From assembly GCA_904420215.1 (NCBI GenBank), contig CAJFUR010000097.1, forward strand, positions 1 to 32,487: 32,487 bases of DNA, written 5' to 3'. The stretch comes from an uncultured Eggerthellaceae bacterium (lineage in GTDB: Bacteria > Actinomycetota > Coriobacteriia > Coriobacteriales > Eggerthellaceae). Shown here piece by piece: positions 1 through 8,161 of this stretch. How positions within the stretch are numbered: the first letter of the stretch is position 1; each line of letters starts with the position of its first letter. The notes below the pieces were generated by a model that was not told the origin of the DNA, searched no databases, and worked only from the letters and a program-made list of their open reading frames with translations. The position numbers and the translations under genes are program-made.

Positions 1-135
1 CATTAGTGGATAATCGTCGCTTTGAGGCGCCTGTTCGTTTCGCTCTTCAAGCAGTTCGGAAACCTTACGCTGTTCCCAAGGGTCAGTGAAACCGGGGAAG
101 CGAAGTTTGGGTACATTTGGTTTTGATTCGTTCAT
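1..135 (-). CDS. hsdS: Type I restriction enzyme specificity subunit HsdS, N-terminal fragment (runs off the left edge)
   Basis: Reverse-strand translation from ATG at 135 is open to the edge: MNESKPNVPKLRFPGFTDPWEQRKVSELLEERNEQAPQSDDYPLM. 'PKLRFPGFTDPWEQRKVSELLEERNEQ' is a typical HsdS N-terminus. It starts 10 nt after the hsdR stop. Confidence 0.85.
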   Translation of the reverse strand, partial: MNESKPNVPKLRFPGFTDPWEQRKVSELLEERNEQAPQSDDYPLM

Positions 136-145
136 TGCTCTCCCC

Positions 146-3100
146 TTAGCCTTCCAAGAGCTTGTCGGCCATGTCGTAAATCGCTTTGCGCAGTCCGTTG
201 CGGTACTTGATGCGCGTAAGCGCCTGCACTGCTTCGTCGGTCGCCATGGTTTTATACGCTCCTGTCGCATCTGCGACGATTTTTGTGATTCGCCCTGCAT
301 CGTCCAGGTCTTGCTGTCCAAAACGATGACCGCTGAACAGCTCGCGTATCTCGGCGCTGGTGATGAAGTCGGTTATGCCCCATGCGTTCCTGAACTCAAG
401 AAGCTCCCTGTCCACGCCTGCATTGCTGGCCGCTTGGATGATGCTTTCCCCCTCGGCCTGCGAAGTCAATTTCACTGGGAAGGTCAGCCCCGAATTCCTC
501 GGCGGGAAGATGCGGCTCACGATGGCGCTCACCGCATTGAGAATCCGCTTCGCATACCCGCGATCGTCCAGGCCGTTGGCGAACTGCTCAATCTTGCCGC
601 GCGTTTCCACAACCTTATCGGTTTCTCCCTCATGCACGGCGTTGATCAGGGTCTCGATAAGCTCCGTGAGGTAGTCGTAGTCTACTTTGACCTCTTTCAC
701 GTGCGTCATGCGCAGTTCTATTTGGTAGACGGGCACGCTCTTTTTATTCGCAATGCGTCCTTTCAGCTCATTGGACAGAACAGTAGTCAATGCGATTTCT
801 TGCTCGGGCTCCATGCCAAGCGCCCGTACAAGCTCATCGGGTCTATCGTAATCAAAGCCTATCTTTGCCCCATCCACTTCTTCTGGTTTAAACTGCTTGA
901 GCTTTGCCATCCCGGCATTGTACTCGCGAAGCAAATCCAGCATGAAGTCTTGCTGCTTTTCGGAAGGTGGCAGCTGCGTGAACCCATCGGTGAGGTCATG
1001 CAGCTTGGCAACCTTCTCCTTAACCTGCTGGAACACCTGCTCAAAATCAGGGGCAGTGATGCCCTCGTCCACGTTGAGCTGCCGACGCTCTTCATCGGTA
1101 AGGTTGGCGGAATCCTTATTGGCGTAAATTGCCAGCGCTTCATTCATAAGTCGTTCGTTCTGCGCTGGCCAGCGATAGTTCACCACGTGCCCCCAGGGTT
1201 TTTCCTGCATATCCGCGATGCGGTTGGTGCGCGAATACGCCTGGATGAGGCCGGCACCTTTGAGCGTGCGATCGACGTAGAGCGTGTTAAGCTCGGGCGC
1301 ATCGAACCCTGTCAAAAGCTGATCCACCACAATGACCAAATCAAGATACGGGCCTTCTCTGAGCGACTTGTTCAGCCGCGCCATCACATCCTGCGTGTAA
1401 CCAGAAACATCGTCCATGCCAAAGGTGGTGCCAAACTCCTCGTTGTAAGTCACGATGGCTTCATGCAGCCCGCGGTTGGTCTCCAACATGGTGTCGTTGT
1501 TGGTCGTGTTTTGGCTGAAAGTTACCGCCACCTTGAGCGTGGGCATTCCCTCGGCGCGCCGCTCCTTATTCACGCGCTGGAACTCCCGGAAATACATCAT
1601 GGCCATGGGCGTGGACGCCTTGCCGCCGCCCACATGCGTGGTGAGCAGCGCGTTATACCTGCCCTCGGCCGAACGGTTGCGCCAGTTGTCGAAGATGTCC
1701 CGCACCACTTCCCTCACATGGTCGGGATTCTCGTCATAGAAACTGGGTTCAATGGCGTCGTCCATGTCTTCCGGCGTGAGGTTGGCAATCTTGCGCTTGA
1801 TTTGCTCACGGGTCCAGTCGGGGTGCTGTTCGCGGTAGAAGCGGGGCAAATATTCTTCCTTCATGGCCTGCTCGGGGATGGTAGTCTCAAAATCCACCTG
1901 GAAGCCCAAAACGTTGCGGTCGGCTATGGCCTCGCGAATGGTGTAGGCGTGCAGCAAGGGCCCAAAGATGTCCTCGGTGCGCATGCCCGTGGTGGTTTCG
2001 TCGAACATGGGCGTGCCGGTGTAACCCAGCCATACCGCATGCTTGAAAGCATTCTGAATCTCTTTGAATGCCTCGCCTCCCGTGGATCTGTGCGCTTCAT
2101 CCACAATGAACACGATATGCTTGCCGGGATCGGTGAACGATTTGCGTTTGACAAGGCGCTCAAGTTTTTGCACCGACGTCACAATGATGTCGTTGCCCTT
2201 GGACTTGAGCTCGCGGCTTAGAAAGCCGGTATTCTGCGTCTCGCGAATGCTGCCGGTGGCGATATCCGCAGCATCCGGGTCGTATGCACGGTAGTTCTCA
2301 AGCGTCTGCTTGGTAAGCGCGATGCGGTCAACCAAGAAGACAACCTTGTCAACGCCAGGCAGACGGCTGGCAAGCCATGCGGTTTTGAAGCTGGTGATGG
2401 TTTTCCCCGAGCCGGTGGTATGCCAGATGTAGCCAAGCTTGCGCCCGTCAATCGGGCAATCGAAATCGGCATGTTTTATGGCGCCGATGGCCCTTTGCGT
2501 CGCGTAAACCTGATAGGGCCGCATGACCTTGACGCTCTGTTTGTTCGGCGTGCCATCCAGAATCATGAAGTTGGTGGCCATCTGATGCGCCATGGGAATG
2601 GAGAGCATGGAGTCGGCGAACTCCTTCCAGTTGCGCACCACCCGGTTGTCGCTTTTCCGCTGCCAATGGAACGCGAAATCCCTGTTGAAGCGCTCCGCCG
2701 TGGTGTTGGCCATGTACTTCACGTTGTTTGGCGTGATGGCAACCAAAATCTGCAAGGTTGAGAAGATGTCGCTGTACTGGTTCTCATCGATGTACTGGTG
2801 CATCTGGTTCAAAGCCTCGTCCACGTCGCGCGTGTCACGCTTCTCCTCTATCTGGATGACGGGCAGGCCGTTAATGAGCAGCGTGGTATCGAAGATTCTC
2901 TCTTGCTTCCCTGGAATCTTCGGCGGGCGCGTTACCTGGTTCACAACCTGATACACTGTATCGCCCGCGCCAATCTGCTTCTGGTCGAACACGGTCAAAA
3001 ACGCATGGCGACCATCGTCCAAATCGATTTCAATCTGCGAAATCCCATTGAGGCCATAAAGGAACTGCCCCGCCTGATACGGCGTCTGCAGATCCGAAAT

Positions 3101-3361
3101 GATCTTTTTCACCTGGTTGAACTCGACGACGCTCAAAGGGTGGTCGAGCGTGGCCTGATTGTGCTGTTCCAAGATGCGCTTGAAGTTGTCCCACAGTTGT
3201 TCGGTGGTTTTGATGCCGGGCTCGTATTTCCAGAGCTTCGTTTTCACCACATAATCCACCGCCGGCTCGCCCACCGCGCCCCAGCCGGTATCAGTTGGCT
3301 GGGTGATGGCGCCGTTGCACAGGTATTGGATAAGCTCGGACTCAAATTGCAGCTCGTTCAT
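146..3361 (-). CDS. hsdR: Type I restriction enzyme subunit R (HsdR), 1071 aa
   Basis: Intact ORF with HsdR N-terminal nuclease region, Walker A (HTTGSGKTITS), DEAH box (VDEAHRS) and helicase motifs (YTGTPMF, QAYSRTNR). Confidence 0.95.
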   Translation of the reverse strand: MNELQFESELIQYLCNGAITQPTDTGWGAVGEPAVDYVVKTKLWKYEPGIKTTEQLWDNFKRILEQHNQATLDHPLSVVEFNQVKKIISDLQTPYQAGQFLYGLNGISQIEIDLDDGRHAFLTVFDQKQIGAGDTVYQVVNQVTRPPKIPGKQERIFDTTLLINGLPVIQIEEKRDTRDVDEALNQMHQYIDENQYSDIFSTLQILVAITPNNVKYMANTTAERFNRDFAFHWQRKSDNRVVRNWKEFADSMLSIPMAHQMATNFMILDGTPNKQSVKVMRPYQVYATQRAIGAIKHADFDCPIDGRKLGYIWHTTGSGKTITSFKTAWLASRLPGVDKVVFLVDRIALTKQTLENYRAYDPDAADIATGSIRETQNTGFLSRELKSKGNDIIVTSVQKLERLVKRKSFTDPGKHIVFIVDEAHRSTGGEAFKEIQNAFKHAVWLGYTGTPMFDETTTGMRTEDIFGPLLHAYTIREAIADRNVLGFQVDFETTIPEQAMKEEYLPRFYREQHPDWTREQIKRKIANLTPEDMDDAIEPSFYDENPDHVREVVRDIFDNWRNRSAEGRYNALLTTHVGGGKASTPMAMMYFREFQRVNKERRAEGMPTLKVAVTFSQNTTNNDTMLETNRGLHEAIVTYNEEFGTTFGMDDVSGYTQDVMARLNKSLREGPYLDLVIVVDQLLTGFDAPELNTLYVDRTLKGAGLIQAYSRTNRIADMQEKPWGHVVNYRWPAQNERLMNEALAIYANKDSANLTDEERRQLNVDEGITAPDFEQVFQQVKEKVAKLHDLTDGFTQLPPSEKQQDFMLDLLREYNAGMAKLKQFKPEEVDGAKIGFDYDRPDELVRALGMEPEQEIALTTVLSNELKGRIANKKSVPVYQIELRMTHVKEVKVDYDYLTELIETLINAVHEGETDKVVETRGKIEQFANGLDDRGYAKRILNAVSAIVSRIFPPRNSGLTFPVKLTSQAEGESIIQAASNAGVDRELLEFRNAWGITDFITSAEIRELFSGHRFGQQDLDDAGRITKIVADATGAYKTMATDEAVQALTRIKYRNGLRKAIYDMADKLLEG

Positions 3362-3933
3362 CGTTGAACCGCCTCTCTGATTTCTCCCAGCACTAACGCC
3401 GTTTCAAGCTCTGCCGTCCTTTTCTTGAGCGCCGCCAGCTGCATCTGATTGAGATACAGCTGGCCTATGAGCCTTTGCCTCTCTGGCGGCGGAAGCTCTG
3501 GAAGCATGAGCGAGCCGAGCTGGGCGATGGTGTATTTCATGACCGATGATCCCTGCTGGCTAATGCGGAGCTGATGCCTGATGCTGCGGTCTTCATTGAC
3601 GAGGTAGACGAGGTAGCGGGCATCAAGTTCTCGCGTGGGCTTGAACGCAAGGTAGTTTTGCGTGAATATATATCCCCCATGCTGGGCTTGCACGATGGCC
3701 GCCTTGCCGGACAGGAGACTGAAAACGACATCCCCTTCCGCAAGCGTGTTGACAGCATCGAAAGTTCTGACCTGTTTCCTGTCGTTGCTCTGGCAATTCA
3801 ATCCCCCCAAGTCTTCCTCGAGGTCAGACTGGGTGTAGAAACAATAGGCAGGCGCATTGCCGCTCAAATCTTCGACAATGCGAAATTGAGGGGTGCCACT
3901 AACGAGCTCAACCACACTTTTGATATCGATCAC
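3358..3933 (-). CDS. Half-size HsdS-like specificity protein (one TRD plus one conserved helix), about 191 aa
   Basis: In-frame GTG at 3933 (VIDIKSVVELVSGTPQF...); the ORF track start at 3993 is a TTG inside an AT-rich palindromic region. C-terminus 'LMLPELPPPERQRLIGQLYLNQMQLAALKKRTAELETAL' matches the HsdS TRD-helix pattern. Stop overlaps the hsdR start (ATGA). Confidence 0.8.
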   Translation of the reverse strand: MIDIKSVVELVSGTPQFRIVEDLSGNAPAYCFYTQSDLEEDLGGLNCQSNDRKQVRTFDAVNTLAEGDVVFSLLSGKAAIVQAQHGGYIFTQNYLAFKPTRELDARYLVYLVNEDRSIRHQLRISQQGSSVMKYTIAQLGSLMLPELPPPERQRLIGQLYLNQMQLAALKKRTAELETALVLGEIREAVQR

Positions 3934-3951
3934 AGCAAACCGTGCCTTTCC

Positions 3952-4030
3952 ATAATCACAAATCCATTGTATTACAATGCACGGCAAAAGCAATGTGGTT
4001 TTTGATTTTTTATAATTACAAATTACATTG
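3952..4030. promoter_or_regulatory. Candidate operator/promoter region upstream of the half-HsdS gene
   Basis: Perfect 15-bp palindrome CATTGTA-T-TACAATG (3965-3979) plus an imperfect direct repeat ATAATCACAAATCCATTG (3952-3969) / ATAATTACAAATTACATTG (4012-4030), in an AT-rich patch of a GC-rich region. Minus strand has TTGCTT-16 bp-TACAAT. Confidence 0.45.
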
Positions 4031-4655
4031 AACCGAGACTCCGGTAGCCTCCCCTCGCCACAATCAAATGATCCAGCACTTCAATTCCCATAAGCCGTCC
4101 CGCTTCTTCGAGCTTCTCCGTTACCGCTTCGTCGTCGCGAGACGGCTCGAGACTGCCGCTGGGATGGTTGTGGGCAACGATGATTTTCGCCGCTCGATCT
4201 TCAATGGCTTTCGCAAAAATCTCCCGAGGATGCACCAAACTCTGATCAAGCGTGCCCTGAAAAACGATGGCGTTGTCAATGAGTCTGTTGGCCCCATCCA
4301 GGGTCAAAACGACAAAGCACTCTTGCTTTTTGGCTTTGAGGTAGTCGAGTTGCTTGGCCGCCTGTTCCGCGCTTTGGATTATCGGTCGGTCGGCAGGCAT
4401 GAGATAACGACGGCCCAACTCGAAAAGAGCGACCACTTCGCTCGTTTTGGCGGGACCCATGCCGGGAATGCACCGGATCTGCTTGTAAGAAATCGAACTT
4501 CCCTGACTTTTCAATAACTTGAGCAGGCGCCTTGCTATCTGCTCCGCAGAAAACTGCTGATTGCCGCTTCCAATGAGGATTCTTAGCAATTCCAAATCGG
4601 TGAGGTTTTCTGCACCAAATTTTTCAAGCTTTTCCCGTGGCTTAAGTTTGTCCAT
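4023..4655 (-). CDS. radC: RadC family JAB/MPN-domain protein, 210 aa
   Basis: PREKLEKFGAENLTDLELLRILIGSG N-terminus, HhH 'IPGMGPAKTSEV', JAMM motif 'VAHNHPSGSLEPSRDDEAVTEKL'. Confidence 0.95.
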   Translation of the reverse strand: MDKLKPREKLEKFGAENLTDLELLRILIGSGNQQFSAEQIARRLLKLLKSQGSSISYKQIRCIPGMGPAKTSEVVALFELGRRYLMPADRPIIQSAEQAAKQLDYLKAKKQECFVVLTLDGANRLIDNAIVFQGTLDQSLVHPREIFAKAIEDRAAKIIVAHNHPSGSLEPSRDDEAVTEKLEEAGRLMGIEVLDHLIVARGGYRSLGSM

Positions 4656-4663
4656 AGCACCCC

Positions 4664-5656
4664 CTACGCCGGCCAGTAAATCCTCACGAGCGGCAGTATC
4701 GCCCTCATGTCGGGGTCGGCGTTGTCGTAGTTGTCCACTATGAGGCGCACAAGCTGGTCGAGATCGAGAAGCTTTACGGGCATGATGGCGCGGTCGGCTT
4801 CGTAGGCCGCTTCCTTGGTGAAGCCGCCGGTGCTCACATACAGACCGCTGTCGGTGTTGCGCAGGCCACCGATGAAAGAACGCAGCGCAGGCGCGCCCAT
4901 GGGGCCTTTGCGGTGCTTGACTTCCACCACGATGCGCGGCGACTCGAGCCCCAAACCGTCGGGCGACGCTATGATGTCGCGCCCACCATCGGCGGCCTTG
5001 CCCGTCATGGACGTTTTGTATCCCATGCAGCGCAGCAGCCCCGCAACAAGATGCTCCATGTCATCCCAGCTCAATTGAATGACGCGGTCTTTGATGCGCT
5101 CGATGCCGTCCTCGGCGGTCGCCTCGCGGACGTCGGAAGAACTTTCTTCGTCCGCGTCTTCTCCACCAACGGCGGCAACGCCTTTCGCTGCATCTTCCAA
5201 CTCGCGCAGCGTTTCGTCGGAAACGGCGAACAGGGTGGAAATGCTGCCGAGGGAGTGCTTGGCGCGCGCAGACAGCGCATCGCGGGAGGCCGTCGCCTTC
5301 CAAGAAACCGTCCGATGGTACGAACCGTCATCGCCGTCCGCATCGGAAGGAGGGACGAACGCGCAGGGGCCGGTGACTTCCGCAAGATGGTACAGACGTG
5401 TTGCCGGATTGTACACAACCACCGTGGAACCTTCGCCGATTTCGTGTGCGAAGCGCCAGATCATCCCCGCATTCGCAGCCACAACTTGGCGGGACGCGCT
5501 GGGAAAATGCTTTTTGTACAGGGCTTTCGTCTGGCCCTTGTCGAGCGACGCGATATCCGCAGCGCCCAAGTTCCAGTAGATGGCGATGTATCCTTTGCTT
5601 ATCCACTCCGCAGCCCTGACACCACCTTTGCCGGCGCGAACGATCCAAGCAGTCAT
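4664..5656 (-). CDS. Mrr-like restriction endonuclease, 330 aa
   Basis: C-terminal PD-(D/E)XK Mrr-type core 'MEHLVAGLLRCMGYKTSMTGKAADGGRDIIAS...PRIVVEVKHRKG...'. N-terminal region MTAWIVRAGKGGV is typical of Mrr-associated N-terminal modules. Ends 8 nt before radC. Confidence 0.88.
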   Translation of the reverse strand: MTAWIVRAGKGGVRAAEWISKGYIAIYWNLGAADIASLDKGQTKALYKKHFPSASRQVVAANAGMIWRFAHEIGEGSTVVVYNPATRLYHLAEVTGPCAFVPPSDADGDDGSYHRTVSWKATASRDALSARAKHSLGSISTLFAVSDETLRELEDAAKGVAAVGGEDADEESSSDVREATAEDGIERIKDRVIQLSWDDMEHLVAGLLRCMGYKTSMTGKAADGGRDIIASPDGLGLESPRIVVEVKHRKGPMGAPALRSFIGGLRNTDSGLYVSTGGFTKEAAYEADRAIMPVKLLDLDQLVRLIVDNYDNADPDMRAILPLVRIYWPA

Positions 5657-5687
5657 GCGAGCCCCCTTTGCTTGCCAAGTGCTTCGT

Positions 5688-5715
5688 ATTGTAACGCTTC
5701 ACGACAGCAGCTCAA
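5688..5715 (-). promoter_or_regulatory. Candidate sigma70-type promoter for the mrr-radC-hsd block
   Basis: Minus strand TTGAGC - 16 bp - TACAAT, about 30 nt upstream of the Mrr-like start at 5656. Confidence 0.4.
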
Positions 5716-6013
5716 CAGACAGCTTGCTCAGCCCATCCCAGTCCAGCCCCTCCCCTCCGCCAAGCCCCCTCCACCCCCCCCGCCGCCCGCGCATCAGGCG
5801 CAACGGGGATGCTGCAATAGCAAGCAAATCGCAGCCGCAACAGCGCACCGGAAAGGGTGCGGCATGGCCCTTGGCGGCAGTCTGGCGGCAGAAAGCGGCA
5901 TCGGGTTCACGCACGGCAAGCCAAAACGATCATCACCCGCTCCTTCCGCAAGGAAGACGGACGGGACATGCACACCGCGCAAGCGAGCTGGAAGCCGAAG
6001 GCAAGGAGGCAGG

Positions 6014-6400
6014 ATGTCCGAAAACGAACTGACCCGCCGCTCGTTCGTGAAAATGGGGATGGCCGGGCTGGCTGGCGGCGCGCTGGCCGCGGCCATGGGC
6101 GGATGCGCCGCCACGCAGCCGCAGGCGTCGGAAAGCTAACCCGCGGGAGGCGAAGACGCGCGGAGCAACGTTCCCCCGAGATCAGGTGGGCGCCGAGGTG
6201 GACTCCACCGCAAGCATTGCCCAAACCACCGACGACGACATAGCGATAGAAGCGCCCTCGCAGGACGTCCGCTACGACATCGTGGACAGCCACCTGCACT
6301 ACGTGGACTTCCTCGAAAAGAGCGACGGCTTCCCCGCGCTCGTCCGCGCGCAGGACAAGGCGGGCGCCAGCCTGGCCGCACGTCTGGCCGACCCGCGCCG
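6014..6400 (+). pseudogene. Decayed Tat/lipobox-leader amidohydrolase, frameshifted and truncated
   Basis: RBS AAGGAGG (6003-6009), then MSENELTRRSFVKMGMAGLAGGALAAAMGGCAATQPQASES* (stop 6137-6139). The next frame continues NPREAKTRGATFPRDQVGAEVDSTASIAQTTDDDIAIEAPSQDVRYDIVDSHLHYVDFLEKSDGFPALVRAQDKAGA, an amidohydrolase N-terminus (DSHLHY) that ends abruptly. End coordinate approximate. Confidence 0.65.
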
Positions 6401-6686
6401 CGAAAGCCCGCTTCTGTGCGCGCTCGCCCACGCCGGCTGCACGGCGCTCGTGATGTGCCTCGCCATGAGCCTGGTGGGTTCCCTCGTGTTCAGCGTTGCG
6501 CTGAACGGGGCCGACGCGCTGCAGCTGCCTGCCATTTGGGTGGGCACCACCATCAAGAACTTCCCGATGGCGCTTTTCCTGAGCATCTTCGTGGCCGGCC
6601 CCATCGCCCGCGCCGTGTTCGCCCGGTGCTTCTCCCGTCTAGGGGAAAGACGCGCACCCAAAGCCGCCGACGAAGCCGCGGCGTAG
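6186..6686 (+). CDS. Chimeric ORF: amidohydrolase N-terminal fragment fused in frame to a DUF2798-like membrane segment
   Basis: 166-aa ORF. C-terminal half 'CTALVMCLAMSLVGSLVFSVALNGADALQLPAIWVGTTIKNFPMALFLSIFVAGPIARAVFARCF' has two TM helices and resembles DUF2798. Whether it is expressed is unclear. Confidence 0.5.
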   Translation: MGAEVDSTASIAQTTDDDIAIEAPSQDVRYDIVDSHLHYVDFLEKSDGFPALVRAQDKAGASLAARLADPRRESPLLCALAHAGCTALVMCLAMSLVGSLVFSVALNGADALQLPAIWVGTTIKNFPMALFLSIFVAGPIARAVFARCFSRLGERRAPKAADEAAA

Positions 6687-6697
6687 CACAAGCACAC

Positions 6698-8161
6698 CTA
6701 GCGCAAGCCGCAGGCGTCTTTCAACATGCCCATCTTCATGGCATGGTAGGCGCGGCTCATGAGCAGGGGATGGTTTTGCGGGTTTTCGAAACGCTGCTCC
6801 TCGGGTGCAACTTCCTCCGCCAGCTGCCGCATCAGATAGCCGCGAACGTCCTCCAAAGCCGGCGAAGGATCCACGCGGCGGCCCTGCTCCATGACGGTCC
6901 TTTGAAGTTCGCGGACGGCACAGCCTGCAAGCGACACGCGCTCCCACGGCTTGCGCGGATCCACGCAAGAGAAACGCGCGCCTTCCCTGTCGGGCCGTTC
7001 GTCTGCCAAAGTCAGGAGATCGGCCACGGCACGCCCGCGCGCGTCGTTCACGCGCCACACGCGCTTGCGCCCCGGATTGGTTATCTTGTCGAACGTCTCG
7101 GACACCTTGATCTTCGGGCGGCATGCCGCGTCCTCGTTCACGGCCACCAGCTTGTACACCGCGCCGAACACCGGGTTGCTCTTTGCAGTGATCAGCCTTT
7201 CCCCCACGCCGAAGGCGTCGATGCAGCCGCCTTGCTCCACAATGGAGCGAATGGTGAATTCGTCCAAGCTGTTCGAGGCGACGATCCTGCAATCCTCCAG
7301 CCCCGCCGCATCCAACAGGACGCGCGTCTCTTTCGATAGGCGCGCCAGATCGCCCGAGTCAATCCGCACGCCGGCAAGGCGTGCCCCGCGCGGCTCCAGA
7401 ACCTTCTTCGCCACGCGAATGGCGTTCGGCACGCCCGACTCCAGCACGTCGTAGGTGTCCACCAGAAGCACGGCGTTGTCCGGATACAGTTCGGCGAAGC
7501 GTCTGAATGCAAGGTATTCGCTCTCGAAGCACATGACCCAGCTGTGAGCCATGGTTCCACCGACGGGCAAGCCGAACGTCTGCCCCGCCAGCACCGTCGC
7601 CGTGCCCTCCACGCCGCCGATATAGGCGGCGCGCGCACCGTACACCGCCGCGTCTACATTGTGGGCCCGCCGCGCCCCGAAATCGGACACGGCACGTCCC
7701 GCCGCGGCTCGCACGATGCGCTGCGCTTTCGTTGCCACCAGCGACTGATGGTTCACTTGGGCGAGTATCGCCGTTTCCGCAAGCTGCGCATCTATAAGTG
7801 GCGCATGAACGCTCAGAATGGGTTCGTTAGGGTAGACGACCGTTCCCTCGGGCATCGCCCGCACGCAGCCCCGAAACTCGAATGTTCCAAGCCACGCCAG
7901 AAACCGCTCGTCGAACAACCCCAGCGAACGCAGGTAGGCAACGTCCCGCTCGTCGAAGTGCATGCCCTCCAGGAAGTCGAGCACCTGTTCCAGCCCCGCA
8001 AACACGGAAAACGCCGCCCCATCGGGATTCTTGCGGAAAAACACGTCGAACGTGGCCCAATCGTCCTGCCGGCCGTCGGCGAAATACCCGTTCGCCATGG
8101 TCATCTGATACAGATCGGTCACCATCGACAGGTTGCGCGCGTCGAACTGCGTCACCGCCAT
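6698..8161 (-). CDS. pncB: Nicotinate phosphoribosyltransferase, 487 aa
   Basis: Full-length NAPRT: 'MVTDLYQMTMANGYF', 'SDFGARRAHN', 'GTMAHSWVMCF', 'GVRIDSGDLARLSKE', 'FGVGERLITAKSNPVFGAVYKL'. Confidence 0.96.
   Translation of the reverse strand: MAVTQFDARNLSMVTDLYQMTMANGYFADGRQDDWATFDVFFRKNPDGAAFSVFAGLEQVLDFLEGMHFDERDVAYLRSLGLFDERFLAWLGTFEFRGCVRAMPEGTVVYPNEPILSVHAPLIDAQLAETAILAQVNHQSLVATKAQRIVRAAAGRAVSDFGARRAHNVDAAVYGARAAYIGGVEGTATVLAGQTFGLPVGGTMAHSWVMCFESEYLAFRRFAELYPDNAVLLVDTYDVLESGVPNAIRVAKKVLEPRGARLAGVRIDSGDLARLSKETRVLLDAAGLEDCRIVASNSLDEFTIRSIVEQGGCIDAFGVGERLITAKSNPVFGAVYKLVAVNEDAACRPKIKVSETFDKITNPGRKRVWRVNDARGRAVADLLTLADERPDREGARFSCVDPRKPWERVSLAGCAVRELQRTVMEQGRRVDPSPALEDVRGYLMRQLAEEVAPEEQRFENPQNHPLLMSRAYHAMKMGMLKDACGLR

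Noticed and set aside
86-2221. 711-aa plus-strand ORF
   Set aside because: Lies entirely opposite hsdR and part of hsdS; no domain signature, shadow ORF.
3934-3993. N-terminal extension of the half-HsdS ORF (MLLPCIVIQWICDYGKARFA)
   Set aside because: Relies on a TTG inside the palindrome/promoter-like AT-rich region; GTG at 3933 gives a better HsdS-like start.
5740-5800. C-rich, nearly purine-free stretch upstream of the pseudogene
   Set aside because: Compositional oddity only; no G-quadruplex spacing or repeat unit that could be defended.
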